This document shows, one piece after another, positions 49,796 to 58,981 of a DNA stretch of 64,000 bases (its first letter is position 1; each line of letters begins with the position of its first letter). The notes under the pieces were generated by a model. The model was not told where the DNA came from. It ran no database searches and saw only the letters and a program-made list of their open reading frames with translations. Origin of the DNA: Adlercreutzia hattorii (lineage in GTDB: Bacteria > Actinomycetota > Coriobacteriia > Coriobacteriales > Eggerthellaceae); the NCBI RefSeq assembly GCF_011405655.1, contig NZ_AP022829.1, positions 434,001 to 498,000 on the forward strand, in the 5' to 3' direction. The position numbers and the translations under genes were made by a program.

Positions 49796-52517
49796 GCTCA
49801 CCGTGACCGATGCCCATCTGGCCGAGGCCCTGGCCGGCCGCGCCTACCTGCTGTTCGATGGCGGCATGGGCACTCTCGTCCAAGCGGCCGGTCTCCATGC
49901 CGTCCACGCGGTGCCGGATCTGCTGAACCTCACGCACCCCGAGGCCATCGTAGCCATCCAGCGTCAGTACGTGGAAGCTGGCGCCGACTGCATCACCACC
50001 AACACCTTCAGCGCCAACCGCCTGAAGCTCGCGAGCACCGATGCCACGGTGGCCGAGGTGTACGCGGCGGCTGCGGCCAACGCGCGGGCGGCCGGAGCGC
50101 CGCTGGTGGCCGGCGACATCGGGCCGACCGGCGCGCTGCTCGAGCCTCTGGGCACCCTCACCTTCGACGAGGCCTTCGATATCTTCTCCGAACAGGCCTG
50201 CGCCGCCGAGGCGGCGGGCTGCGACCTCATCGTCGTGGAAACCATGGCCGACCTGCTGGAAGCCAAGGCTGCCGTGCTCGCTGCGGTGGAAAGCACGACG
50301 CTGCCGGTGTTCGCCACCATGACCTTCGGCGAGGACGGCCGGACCTTCCTCGGCACGACGCCGGCCATCGCCGCCACGACGCTGTCGGCGCTCGGCGCCT
50401 CGGCCGTGGGGCTCAACTGCTCGCTGGGGCCGACGGAGCTGGCACCGCTCGTGGGGGAGCTCGCGCCTCACGACCGCGCCCTCGTCATGGCGCAGCCCAA
50501 CGCGGGCTTGCCCCGCATTCAGGACGGCGAGACCGTCTTCGACGTGGGCCCTAACGAATTTGCCCAGGCCATGGAGGCGATCCTAGATGCCGGCGCTACC
50601 GTTGTCGGCGGCTGCTGCGGCACGACGCCCGACCATATTGCTGCTCTGCGCGCGCTCATCGATGCGCGGCCGCTCCCCGCGGTTGCATCCGTCTCCGTTC
50701 CAGCCCACGCTCCTGTGGCCTCCTCTGTGGCAGCTGTTTCCGCGGGCTCCGCTTCTTCCCGTATTGCTTGGGGGGAGCAAAGCGAGCCGAAGGGCCTCTC
50801 GGTGCCCAGCGTCCCCAACCTGCGTTATTGTCCTGCCTTCACGGTGACCTCGGCGCAGCAGATGGCGTCGCTGCCCGAGGGCGAGGCGCGCATCGCCGTT
50901 ATCGGCGAGCGCATCAACCCGACGGGGAAAAAGAAGCTGAAGGCCGCTCTGCAAGCGGGCGATGTAGACTACCTCGTGGCCGAGGCCGCCGCTCAGCAGC
51001 GCGCCGGCGCCGACATCCTCGATGTGAACGTGGGCGTGCCTGGCCTCGACGAGCCGACGCTCTTATCGCAGGTCACGCGTACGCTGCAAGCCACGGTGCC
51101 CCTGCCGCTGCAACTGGATTCCTCGGATCCGGTCGCTATCGAGGCCGCGGCTCGCGGCTATGCGGGCCGTCCCATGGTGAACTCCGTGAACGGTAAGGCC
51201 GACAACCTCGCCGCCGTGCTGCCCGTGGTGGCGCGCTACGGTTGCACGGTGGTCGGCCTCACTCTGGACGAAAACGGTATCCCACCCACCGCCGAAGAGC
51301 GCCTGGCCATCGCCGAGCGCATCGTGGCCACCGCCGAGTCCTACGGCATTCCGCGCGAGGACGTGGCCATCGATTGCCTCGTCATGGCCGCGGCCACCAA
51401 CCAAGACGAAGTGCGCGAAATTCTGCGTGCCGTGGCCCTGGTGAAGGAGCGCCTCGGCGTGCGCACGGTGCTCGGCGTGTCGAATGTCAGCTTTGGTCTG
51501 CCAGCGCGGCCGCTCGTGAACAGCACGTTCCTTGCTGCTGCGTTCGGGGCCGGCCTCGACATGCCCATTTTGAACCCCCTGAACGCCCGCTACCGCGACA
51601 CCGTGGCCACCTTCCGCATCTTAAACGGCCAAGACGCCGGCTGCCGAGCGTTCTTGGAGGCCTACGCGAATACGGCCGATCCCTACGAGGTCGCCGCCGG
51701 CATTTCGACTGCGGGCGTGGTCGGCGGCTCCATCCCCGTTGGGGGCGACCTTGGTCGCCCCTCCTCAAGCAAGGCGACCCCACTTGAGGAGGGCGGCGCA
51801 AGCCCCGCCCCTACGGAGGGGGTCCCTGCCGGCTGTCCCATCCCGATAACGGAAACCTTCGCCGACGCGGCCGACGTCGTTTCCCACCTAGCCGAATGCG
51901 TGCTGGAGGGCCGCGGCACGCCGGTGGCGGCGGCCACCGAACAGCTGCTGGAGACCCACGACGGTCTGGCCGTCATCAACGACATCTTCGTGCCCGTTCT
52001 CGACGTCGTCGGCCAGAAGTACGATGAGGGCGTGTTCTTTCTGCCCCAGCTCATGGCCTCCGCCGAGGCCGTCAAAGCCGGCTTCGATCTCATCCGCGAC
52101 CACGCCCAGGCCGCCGCAAGCGCCCCCGGAACCACCAACGCCGCGGGCGATCGCGCCATCATTGTGGCCACGGTGCAGGGCGACATCCATGACATCGGCA
52201 AGAACATCGTGAAGATGCTCCTGGAAAATTACGGCTTCACCGTCATCGACCTCGGCCGCGACGTCGCCCCCGAGGCCGTCCTGGCCGCCGCTCGCGACAC
52301 CCGCGCGCGCCTCATCGGGCTCTCGGCGCTCATGACCACCACGGTCGGCGCCATGGAGCGCACCATCCAACTCATTCACGAGCAGCTTCCCGGCACCGCG
52401 GTCATGGTGGGCGGCGCGGTCATCACCCAGGAGTTCGCCGACCAGATCGGAGCCGATTTCTACGCAAAGGACGCCGCCGCTTCCACCCGCGTCGCCTCGG
52501 CCTTCTTCGATGACTAA
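49779..52517 (+). CDS. metH: Cobalamin-dependent methionine synthase lacking the activation domain
   Basis: This 912-residue protein has a homocysteine-methyltransferase domain with zinc ligands (GLNCSLGP; GGCCGTTPDHI), a pterin domain (GERINPTGKKKLKAALQAGD), and a cap plus B12-binding domain with the axial histidine in GDIHDIGKN. It ends after the B12 domain, the activation function being supplied by the overlapping upstream gene. Residues about 653-680 come from an inserted REP-like palindrome in the linker. The start at 49779 lies downstream of AAGGAAGGAC. Confidence 0.92.
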   Translation: MATPRKLTVTDAHLAEALAGRAYLLFDGGMGTLVQAAGLHAVHAVPDLLNLTHPEAIVAIQRQYVEAGADCITTNTFSANRLKLASTDATVAEVYAAAAANARAAGAPLVAGDIGPTGALLEPLGTLTFDEAFDIFSEQACAAEAAGCDLIVVETMADLLEAKAAVLAAVESTTLPVFATMTFGEDGRTFLGTTPAIAATTLSALGASAVGLNCSLGPTELAPLVGELAPHDRALVMAQPNAGLPRIQDGETVFDVGPNEFAQAMEAILDAGATVVGGCCGTTPDHIAALRALIDARPLPAVASVSVPAHAPVASSVAAVSAGSASSRIAWGEQSEPKGLSVPSVPNLRYCPAFTVTSAQQMASLPEGEARIAVIGERINPTGKKKLKAALQAGDVDYLVAEAAAQQRAGADILDVNVGVPGLDEPTLLSQVTRTLQATVPLPLQLDSSDPVAIEAAARGYAGRPMVNSVNGKADNLAAVLPVVARYGCTVVGLTLDENGIPPTAEERLAIAERIVATAESYGIPREDVAIDCLVMAAATNQDEVREILRAVALVKERLGVRTVLGVSNVSFGLPARPLVNSTFLAAAFGAGLDMPILNPLNARYRDTVATFRILNGQDAGCRAFLEAYANTADPYEVAAGISTAGVVGGSIPVGGDLGRPSSSKATPLEEGGASPAPTEGVPAGCPIPITETFADAADVVSHLAECVLEGRGTPVAAATEQLLETHDGLAVINDIFVPVLDVVGQKYDEGVFFLPQLMASAEAVKAGFDLIRDHAQAAASAPGTTNAAGDRAIIVATVQGDIHDIGKNIVKMLLENYGFTVIDLGRDVAPEAVLAAARDTRARLIGLSALMTTTVGAMERTIQLIHEQLPGTAVMVGGAVITQEFADQIGADFYAKDAAASTRVASAFFDD
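51736..51818. repeat. REP-like palindromic element inside metH (copy 1)
   Basis: An 83-bp element starts CCGTTGGGGGCGACC, holds the perfect hairpin GGGCGACC-TT-GGTCGCCC and the pair CTCAAG/CTTGAG, and ends GCCCCTACGGAGG. It matches the element at 61586-61669 in order and size. It is read in frame as about 28 residues of the MetH linker. Confidence 0.8.
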
Positions 52518-52601
52518 TTCGCGTAGATGCCCCCACAGACCGCCGATCGCGCTATCATAAGGCCGTTCCAATTCCACCCTCACCGAAGCAAAGGAGCCTT
52601 A

Positions 52602-52919
52602 ATGGGGAAGAAGGACGTTGAAGCCCTCGAGATCACCATCGACGAACTGCCCACTTATCTGCACACGAACCACGCCGTCTACATGGAAGTGGCCGATGGG
52701 CTGTATTACCTCACCGATGTGAATGACCGCTATTGGCGCGCCCAGGACACCAACCAGTTCAACGAGAAGGGCCACTACGTCGACGCGAGCCCCCTCGTCC
52801 CCACGATCGCCGAGTTCCTCGAGCTGCCCTTCTGCGACGGCAGGTCGGTGACGGATCTGTTCGCCGAGGCCACCTTCTACGCATCCGGCGACGGCAAGGA
52901 CATGCCCGAGGATTTCTAA
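52602..52919 (+). CDS. Conserved small protein of unknown function
   Basis: This 105-residue acidic protein begins MGKKDVEALEITIDELPTYL and ends DGKDMPEDF. It has no signal peptide, membrane helix or recognised motif; several aromatic residues cluster in GLYYLTDVNDRYWRAQDTNQ. The start at 52602 follows AAAGGAGC. It has its own terminator and is probably a monocistronic cytoplasmic protein. Confidence 0.7.
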   Translation: MGKKDVEALEITIDELPTYLHTNHAVYMEVADGLYYLTDVNDRYWRAQDTNQFNEKGHYVDASPLVPTIAEFLELPFCDGRSVTDLFAEATFYASGDGKDMPEDF

Positions 52920-52975
52920 GCGCCGGTGCGTGTTTTCCGAAGCGGTCTGTCTTTTGTTCTTACGACGTTCAAGAA

Positions 52976-53004
52976 CCCCGAGGTGTCGAAAGGATGCCTC
53001 GGGG
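52976..53004 (+). terminator. Terminator after the small unknown gene
   Basis: CCCCGAGG and CCTCGGGG form an 8-bp stem with a 13-nt loop, followed by TTTGTG. Confidence 0.65.
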
Positions 53005-53077
53005 TTTGTGCTATGATGCCCTGCGAACTACCCTGGTCGCGAAGTGCGCGGCCACTCGAGAAGAGAAAGAAGGAATC

Positions 53078-53926
53078 ATGGCAGAAGAATGTTCCCACGA
53101 GTGCTCCAGCTGCGGCGTCTCCGGCTGCGGCGATCGCACCGCCGAGGCTGGCCCCAGCACCCTTGCGCCCAACAAGCGCACCAACGTCAAGCATGTGATC
53201 GGCGTCGTGTCCGGCAAGGGCGGCGTGGGCAAGTCCCTCGTCACCAGCCTACTCGCCTCCGAGATGAACAAGCGCGGCCACAAGGTGGCCATTCTGGACG
53301 CCGATATCACCGGCCCGTCCATCCCGAAGTCCTTCGGCGTTGATAGCCGCCTGACCGCCGATGCCGACGGCATCAATCCGGCGAAGTCCGCCAGCGGCAT
53401 CGAGGTCATGTCCGTGAACCTCATGCTTCCCGAGGGCGACATGCCCGTGGCTTGGCGCGGCCCGGTCGTCACCGGCGCCATCAAGCAGTTCTGGCAGGAA
53501 GTGAACTGGGGCGACGTCGACTACATGTTCGTCGACATGCCTCCGGGAACTTCCGACGTGTTCCTGACGGTTTTCCAGTCGCTGCCCGTGGATGGCATCG
53601 TCACCGTGTCGGCTCCCCAGGAGCTCGTAGCCATGATCGTCGGCAAAGCCGTGAATCTGGCGAAGTCGCTGGAGGTGCCGGTGGTGGGCCTCGTGGAGAA
53701 CATGGCCTACTTCAAGTGCGACGAGTGCGGCAAGGAGCACCACATCTTCGGCGAGCCCCAGGGCGCGGCCGTGGCCGAGAAGTACGACATCCCCGCCGTG
53801 GCCACGCTGCCGATGGACCCGACCTTCGCGCGCCTGGTGGACGAGGGCAAGGTGGAGGCCTACGAGGTGGAAGGCGCCCTGGACGGCATCATCGACCAGA
53901 TCGTCGCCACCTGCGAGGCCGAGTAA
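53078..53926 (+). CDS. mrp: Mrp/NBP35-family iron-sulfur cluster carrier ATPase
   Basis: This 282-residue P-loop ATPase has a deviant Walker A GKGGVGKS and the segments DADITGPSIPKSFG, DMPPGTSDVFLT and QGAAVAEKYDIP. It also has a C-terminal CDEC pair that bridges a cluster between subunits. An extra N-terminal Cys-rich segment (CSHECSSCGVSGCG) recalls NBP35-type proteins. It delivers FeS clusters, suiting a genome rich in FeS reductases. The start at 53078 follows AAAGAAGGAATC. Confidence 0.92.
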   Translation: MAEECSHECSSCGVSGCGDRTAEAGPSTLAPNKRTNVKHVIGVVSGKGGVGKSLVTSLLASEMNKRGHKVAILDADITGPSIPKSFGVDSRLTADADGINPAKSASGIEVMSVNLMLPEGDMPVAWRGPVVTGAIKQFWQEVNWGDVDYMFVDMPPGTSDVFLTVFQSLPVDGIVTVSAPQELVAMIVGKAVNLAKSLEVPVVGLVENMAYFKCDECGKEHHIFGEPQGAAVAEKYDIPAVATLPMDPTFARLVDEGKVEAYEVEGALDGIIDQIVATCEAE

Positions 53927-54001
53927 AGCCGGCGCTGCGAGGGGCGCGAGCGCCGCGCGAGGACCGCTAGCGGGAATTTCCAAAATTCCTGAAAAAAGTT
54001 C

Positions 54002-54029
54002 TTGCGCACCGCTGCCGTTATGCTAATAT
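54002..54029 (+). promoter_or_regulatory. Promoter of the tRNA-Ala gene
   Basis: TTGCGC and an extended -10 TGCTAATAT are separated by 16 bp and end about 17 bases before the tRNA. Confidence 0.6.
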
Positions 54030-54046
54030 AGTCCTCGCACTTTTTC

Positions 54047-54122
54047 GGGGCCTTAGCTCAGCTGGGAGAGCGCATGGCTGGCAGCCATGAGGTCAGGGGT
54101 TCGATCCCCCTAGGCTCCACCA
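54047..54122 (+). tRNA. tRNA-Ala (anticodon GGC), CCA encoded
   Basis: Cloverleaf elements are clear: acceptor GGGGCCT/AGGCTCC, D-loop AGCTCAGCTGGGAGAGC, anticodon loop CTGGCAG, T-arm GGGGTTCGATCCCC, and CCA at the 3' end. A strong terminator follows. Confidence 0.95.
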
Positions 54123-54130
54123 ACCTTTCA

Positions 54131-54155
54131 AGCCCGCCGTTAGGCGGGCTTTTTT
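54131..54155 (+). terminator. Terminator after tRNA-Ala
   Basis: AGCCCGCC-GTTA-GGCGGGCT forms an 8-bp stem followed directly by TTTTT. Confidence 0.9.
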
Positions 54156-54476
54156 GTTGATGCTGCGGTTTCGACAGGCACCTGGAAAATGACCCTTCAC
54201 CTCAGGTTTTAAGGAATCCTTTCAGGAACTTTACAGGTATGTGCGATTATTGTTGACACCGTGTGTGGACTAAGTAATTCGCTTTATACGGTGCGCGCGC
54301 ATTGAAATAATAGCTCTCTGACCTTACGAAACGGTAAAGAACGTTACGCTAGGGTTGCAACATTCAGTTAGCGCTCATGAAGGAAGGGCGGGAGTCCCGC
54401 GGAGGGAGCGGGAGTGCGCTCGATGAGCCTGCGCCGGCAATAGGGCTGACGCAATGTCATGAAAGGTTGAGGACAC
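54156..54476 (+). other. Leader/promoter region of the foldase gene
   Basis: This 321-bp gap has no supported gene. TTGACA at 54253-54258 is a good -35 candidate, but its -10 is ambiguous (GTAATT at 54274 is the nearest). A long GC-rich untranslated leader follows, with a small hairpin GGGAGTCCC near 54390. Confidence 0.5.
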
Positions 54477-55874
54477 ATGAAATTTGCCTCGTTCAAGAGC
54501 TCTGCTCTGAAGAGCGTGGGAGCGGTTTCGCTCTGCGTCGCTCTCGGTGCCGGGCTGGTGGGCTGCGGCGGCAACGGTGCCGGCGGCGGCGCGGTGGCCG
54601 CGACGGTCAACGGCCAGGACATCATGGAGCAGACGGTCACCGATTACATCGCCAACTTCCGCACCTCCAGCTCGCTGGAGTCCGATGAGGCGTGGGGCGA
54701 GTGGATGGTCGCCAACGGCTACACCCCCGAGTCCGTGCGCGAAGAGGTCATCGACTACTACGTCAACCAGGATCTCTACGACCAGGCCGCCAAAGAGTAC
54801 AACGTGACCGTGGAGCAGGCCGACATCGATTCCGCCATGGAGGAGACCAAGGCCATGTTCGAGTCTGATGAGGCCTTCCAGGAGGCTCTCGAGGCGTCCA
54901 GCATGACCGAGGAGTCCTACATCGAGGACGTCATTCGTCCGAATCTGCTTCAGACGAAGCTCGCCGAGGCCGTGGCCGCCCAGGATACTGAAGGCGAGGG
55001 CGAGGATGCGACCCTGGCCCAGGCCCAGGCCATGAGCGAGCAGTTCAACGGCGCTAAGCGCTCGAGCCACATCCTGCTGACCGCCGAGGAAGGCGAGGAC
55101 GACGCCGCTCTGGCCGCCCGCGCCCAGGAGCTGCTTGATCAGATCAACGCCGGCGAGATCTCCTTCGAGGATGCCGCTTCCCAGTACTCCACCGACACTG
55201 GCTCCGCTGCTAACGGCGGCGATGTGGGCTGGGACGCGCTGAGCACCTTCGTCACTGAGTACCAGGACGCTCTGGCCGGCCTCGAGAAGGATCAGATCGT
55301 CGCCGCTCCCGTCAAGAGCGAGTACGGCTACCACATCATCAAGGTGACCGATGTCTACGAGGTTCCCGAGGGCGGTATCACGTCGGTTGACCAGCTGCCG
55401 ACCGAGTTCCAGGAGTATCTGACCTACATGGAGCAGAGCAACGCCTCCCAGAACTTCTCCACCTGGTTCGAGGAGTATCGCAACAACGCCGAGATCACCG
55501 TTAACCCGATGCCCGAGGGCCTGCCCTACGCCATCGACCTTGCTCCCTACGAGGAGGCTGCTGCCCAGAATGCCGAGGGCGACGCTGCCGCCACCGAGGG
55601 CACTGAGCAGCCTTCCGACGAGACCATGTCCGCCGAGGATCAGGCCGCTGCCGACGCCGCCGCTGCCGATGCGGCCGCCGACGAGGCCGCTGCCGGCGAG
55701 GCTGGTGCTGATGCCGCTGCCGACGATCAGGCCGGCGACGCTGCCGCTGCCGACCAGGCAGTCGATGAGGCCGCTGCCGACCAGACGGCCGCCGACCAGG
55801 CTGGCGCTGACGCTGCCGCCGACCAGGCCGCTGCCGATCAGGCCGCCGAGGGCGCCGAGGGTACCCAGCAGTAA
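54477..55874 (+). CDS. PrsA/SurA-like peptidyl-prolyl isomerase lipoprotein
   Basis: This 465-residue protein has a lipoprotein signal ending LGAGLVGC (Cys30), a SurA-like N-terminal helical domain (residues 35-190) and a parvulin domain. The parvulin domain includes SSHILLTAEEGEDDAALAAR, GDVGWDALSTFV and KSEYGYHIIKV. It should fold exported proteins outside the membrane. After about residue 350 the tail is an Ala/Asp/Glu/Gln-rich low-complexity run (AADQA-type units) to the end, perhaps spanning the cell wall. It follows GGTTGAGGACAC and ends before a strong terminator. Confidence 0.88.
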   Translation: MKFASFKSSALKSVGAVSLCVALGAGLVGCGGNGAGGGAVAATVNGQDIMEQTVTDYIANFRTSSSLESDEAWGEWMVANGYTPESVREEVIDYYVNQDLYDQAAKEYNVTVEQADIDSAMEETKAMFESDEAFQEALEASSMTEESYIEDVIRPNLLQTKLAEAVAAQDTEGEGEDATLAQAQAMSEQFNGAKRSSHILLTAEEGEDDAALAARAQELLDQINAGEISFEDAASQYSTDTGSAANGGDVGWDALSTFVTEYQDALAGLEKDQIVAAPVKSEYGYHIIKVTDVYEVPEGGITSVDQLPTEFQEYLTYMEQSNASQNFSTWFEEYRNNAEITVNPMPEGLPYAIDLAPYEEAAAQNAEGDAAATEGTEQPSDETMSAEDQAAADAAAADAAADEAAAGEAGADAAADDQAGDAAAADQAVDEAAADQTAADQAGADAAADQAAADQAAEGAEGTQQ

Positions 55875-55902
55875 GCTGCTCTCGACAACCCAGGCGTTTC
55901 CC

Positions 55903-55933
55903 AAGGACCCGCGCTCAGGCACGGGTCCTTTTT
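55903..55933 (+). terminator. Terminator after the foldase gene
   Basis: AAGGACCCG and CGGGTCCTT form a 9-bp stem with a 10-nt loop, followed by a T-run. Confidence 0.9.
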
Positions 55934-56167
55934 GTGGCAGCGAATGATGCTTCAAGAGGGAATCCCCCCCCGAGGACGCACTCTCGGCCACGCAGCCAGC
56001 AGCGAGCTTTGCCGACGAAGGGTTCGCTCTCTGCCGGCGGCATTCGGAAGTAGCCAAAGGTACCATGTCCATTTGTGGAAGAGGTCGCCGCGAAAACCGT
56101 TTCCGTCCGCGAAATGCGTTATGCTTCTTCCCTAGAACCCCGTTCTGCTCTCTTCGAAAGGCCTTCC

Positions 56168-57469
56168 ATGCTCTTTGCCGATATCAATCTTCTCGACGCC
56201 GACTTCGCTATCAAGCACCACCAATGGGTGGGGGTGCGCGACGGCCGAATCGCCTATATCGGCTCGGTGCCTCCTGCGCCCGATGTGGCTGCCACCTTCG
56301 GCGAGACCTACGATGGCACGGGACGTCTGCTCATGCCCGCGCTCTACAACGCCCATGCCCATGCTCCCATGACGCTTCTGCGCGGTTACGCCGAGAACTT
56401 GCCGCTGCAGCGTTGGCTCGAGGAGAAGTGCTTCCCCTTCGAGGCCAAAATGACCGCCGAGGATTGCTATTGGGGCACGGTGCTCGCCTGCGCCGAGATG
56501 GCGCGCTTCGGCGTGGTCAGTTTTTCGGACATGTACTACGCGACCGAGGAGCGTGCCCGTGCGGTGCTCGAGGCCGGCATGAAGGCCAACATGTGCGAGG
56601 GACTCGTTGCCTTCGAGGAGAAGCCCTATGCGGAATATCCCATCTGCGCCCAGATGGAGGCCCTTGTGCGCGACTGGCACGGGGCCGGCGACGGACGCAT
56701 TCGCATCGACTATAACATCCATTCGGAGTACCTGTCCACCGAGACGGTTTGCCGCGACATTCTGGACATCGTGCGTGGCACCGACCTGCGCCTGCACATC
56801 CACCTGTCCGAGACCGAGAAGGAAGTGCGCGAATGCCGCGAGCGCCACGGCGGCCTCTCGCCGGTGCAGTATTTCGAAAGCCTCGGGTTGTTCGACGTGC
56901 CGGTGACGGCGGCCCATTGCGTATGGGTCGATGACGCCGACCTGGATATCTTGCAGCAGCACGGGGTGTTCGTCGCCAACAACCCGGCTTCCAACATGAA
57001 GCTTGGCAGCGGTTTCGCGCCCATTCCCGAGATGCTGCGCCGCGGCATTCCCGTGTGCCTGGGCTCCGATGGCATGGCGTCGAACAACAACCACAACCTG
57101 TTCCACGACATGTACTTGCAGGCGCTTATCTACAAGGGCGCGACGCTTGATCCGACGGCGGTCACGCCCCAGCAGGCGCTGGCGGCGGCGACGCGCACCG
57201 GCGCGCTTTCCCAGGGCCGCGAGGATTGCGGCATTGTGGCCGCAGGTGCCCGTGCCGACCTGTGCGTGCTGGATACCACGGGCCCCTCCTGGTGCCCCGC
57301 GCCCGACCCGGTGTACAACGTGGTCTATGCCGGCGATGGTGCCGACGTGGTGCTCACAATGTGCGATGGCGAGGTGATCTACCGCGCCGGTGAATGGCCC
57401 ACCATCGACGTCGAGCGCGCCAAGGCCGAATGCGTCGCCCGCACCGCCCGCATCATCAGCGAGCTCTAG
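56168..57469 (+). CDS. Amidohydrolase of the S-adenosylhomocysteine/methylthioadenosine deaminase group
   Basis: This 433-residue metal-dependent deaminase has HxH at His63/His65 (NAHAHAPMTLLRGYAENLPL), HLSETEKEV, the next metal His in AAHCVWVDDAD, and the catalytic Asp in GSDGMASNN. The family deaminates adenosine-type compounds; methyl-cycle salvage would fit the nearby metF/metH but is not proven. The start at 56168 follows CGAAAGG. Confidence 0.85.
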   Translation: MLFADINLLDADFAIKHHQWVGVRDGRIAYIGSVPPAPDVAATFGETYDGTGRLLMPALYNAHAHAPMTLLRGYAENLPLQRWLEEKCFPFEAKMTAEDCYWGTVLACAEMARFGVVSFSDMYYATEERARAVLEAGMKANMCEGLVAFEEKPYAEYPICAQMEALVRDWHGAGDGRIRIDYNIHSEYLSTETVCRDILDIVRGTDLRLHIHLSETEKEVRECRERHGGLSPVQYFESLGLFDVPVTAAHCVWVDDADLDILQQHGVFVANNPASNMKLGSGFAPIPEMLRRGIPVCLGSDGMASNNNHNLFHDMYLQALIYKGATLDPTAVTPQQALAAATRTGALSQGREDCGIVAAGARADLCVLDTTGPSWCPAPDPVYNVVYAGDGADVVLTMCDGEVIYRAGEWPTIDVERAKAECVARTARIISEL

Positions 57470-57841
57470 CCATATCCCATGCGTCGAGCAGCCCAGCTGC
57501 TCCCAGTTTCGCGAGGCCGCGGTTCTTGCCGTGGCCTCGCGCGTCGCGGCCGCACCTTGGGGCCTCATTTTGTCATTTGGGTTTGGGGCCAACGGCATTT
57601 TGATCCTCGATCCGCAGCCCGAGGCATCTTTTTGTCGTTCGGTTCTGAAACGTGCGACATTTTAGGCTCTCGGGCTGCGGTGTTAACCATGAAAAACAAA
57701 GTCGCAGCAAGAGAAGCACCAGGTCACAGCTTCGTGCCTCCAAATCCTTCCTCGGCAACCCGCAGCCAGACCAGCAAAAATGTCAGAACAAGGAAGGACG
57801 CCTGACAAAAATCATCTTTGGGCTGCGGTTGTCAGGGTGCG
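57470..57841. other. Gene-free convergent gap with alternating CCGCAGCC/GGCTGCGG repeats
   Basis: This 372-bp region between convergent genes contains CCGCAGCCCGAG (57612-57623), its perfect reverse complement CTCGGGCTGCGG (57669-57680), then CCGCAGCC (57760-57767) and GGGCTGCGG (57820-57828). TGTCAG/CTGACA at 57781-57807 adds another dyad. No gene is supported. The repeats could be terminators or a remnant of a dispersed palindromic element. Confidence 0.6.
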
Positions 57842-58798
57842 TTATTGCCAGGAGGGGAGTCCCAGGACCTCTCGCAGATGCTTGTGCTTTGCATCGAAGT
57901 CGCCTATGCGGAATCGGATCGGTTTGCCAAGTGCGCGGGCAACAGAGAGCGCGATTTTCCTTGTTTCGCTGGTTGAGTTGAGCTGCAATCGTCCCACGGT
58001 GATGATCCGGTAGTTCATGGCTTGCAGCGTCATGCGTTTAACAGCGTCTTCCTGCAGCTGCTCGGACGTAAGGTGGCGTTCGTCGCTGTCGTACTCGAGA
58101 ATGAGTCTTTGCGCGGGCCAGCAAACATCTGCAACATAGTACTCTTTTCGCGAAAGCGGGCGAGCGGCACCGGTGAGTTCGATGGAATGATTCAGCCTCG
58201 GTCGGGCGAAGTGATAGCCGCCGAGATGGTTGGGGAGCGTCATGAGAAGAGCGAGGGCTGCCTCTCTCGGCGAGGCGGCGTTATCGAGAATCCAAGGAGC
58301 GGCGCGTCTCGTCATGGCGCAGCCTCGTATGTCCCGGTGGGCCAAAAGAGCTTCTTGGATGCGCTCAGATGAAGTAAGAACGGGGCGATTGAAGACGGTG
58401 TCGAAAGGAGGCGTTAGACCGTAGGCGCCGCAAAGGGTGCTTCCTTTGAAGATCACTTCGGCAAGGTCGTGACTCCAGTTGCTTTGGAGAAAGGCGACCT
58501 CGGGGGAAGGAGCAAAGAGTCCTTGCGCAATGCGAAAATAGCGATCTTGCTGAATTGACGCCTCTGCGACATGGCAGCGCACATCTTTGAGATTGCGCTT
58601 TTGCTGGCGTGAAGGAACGATGATGCGAAAAGGCTTGCTCAGCCAGGGGAGCCTATCCTCCAGATACTGAACGGCGGCAGCGTTGGGGGTGATGTCCTCC
58701 TGGTGGGCGATATCAAGCCACAGAGTGAGGAGAGAGGTGAAATCGCCGTGCTGGTAGAAATCGAGGGCACTCGAGCCCCATAGTATTAGTTTCGACAT
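57842..58798 (-). CDS. Protein with DUF559/Vsr-like C-terminal nuclease-type domain
   Basis: This 318-residue protein has an N-terminal half with no recognised motif. The C-terminal segment YVADVCWPAQRLILEYDSDE resembles the D...ExD core of small PD-(D/E)XK proteins of the DUF559 group, followed by TLQAMNYRIITVGRLQL. Many Eggerthellaceae carry such proteins with an AbiEi-like layout, so a defence or toxin-antitoxin role is possible. The start at 58798 follows GGAAAG. It stands alone. Confidence 0.6.
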   Translation of the reverse strand: MSKLILWGSSALDFYQHGDFTSLLTLWLDIAHQEDITPNAAAVQYLEDRLPWLSKPFRIIVPSRQQKRNLKDVRCHVAEASIQQDRYFRIAQGLFAPSPEVAFLQSNWSHDLAEVIFKGSTLCGAYGLTPPFDTVFNRPVLTSSERIQEALLAHRDIRGCAMTRRAAPWILDNAASPREAALALLMTLPNHLGGYHFARPRLNHSIELTGAARPLSRKEYYVADVCWPAQRLILEYDSDERHLTSEQLQEDAVKRMTLQAMNYRIITVGRLQLNSTSETRKIALSVARALGKPIRFRIGDFDAKHKHLREVLGLPSWQ

Positions 58799-58981
58799 TG
58801 ACCGTCACTTTCCAATCGATAATGAAGCCATGCGGCGGTGAGGGATGGCGCGTGTGGCTCCTGCGCCCTGCGCGCGTTCGAACAGGCTACTCTCTCCGAA
58901 CCGTATTAATGACGCGAGAATGTCTCGGTTGGTTCCTCGCGCCAACCGTGGTGGCGTCGCATGGGCGGTTGGGGGGTGCAC

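Noticed and set aside
48254-49801. A 515-codon minus-strand frame opposite metF and the activation protein
   Set aside because: It crosses two well-supported genes and the gap between them, with no recognisable product.
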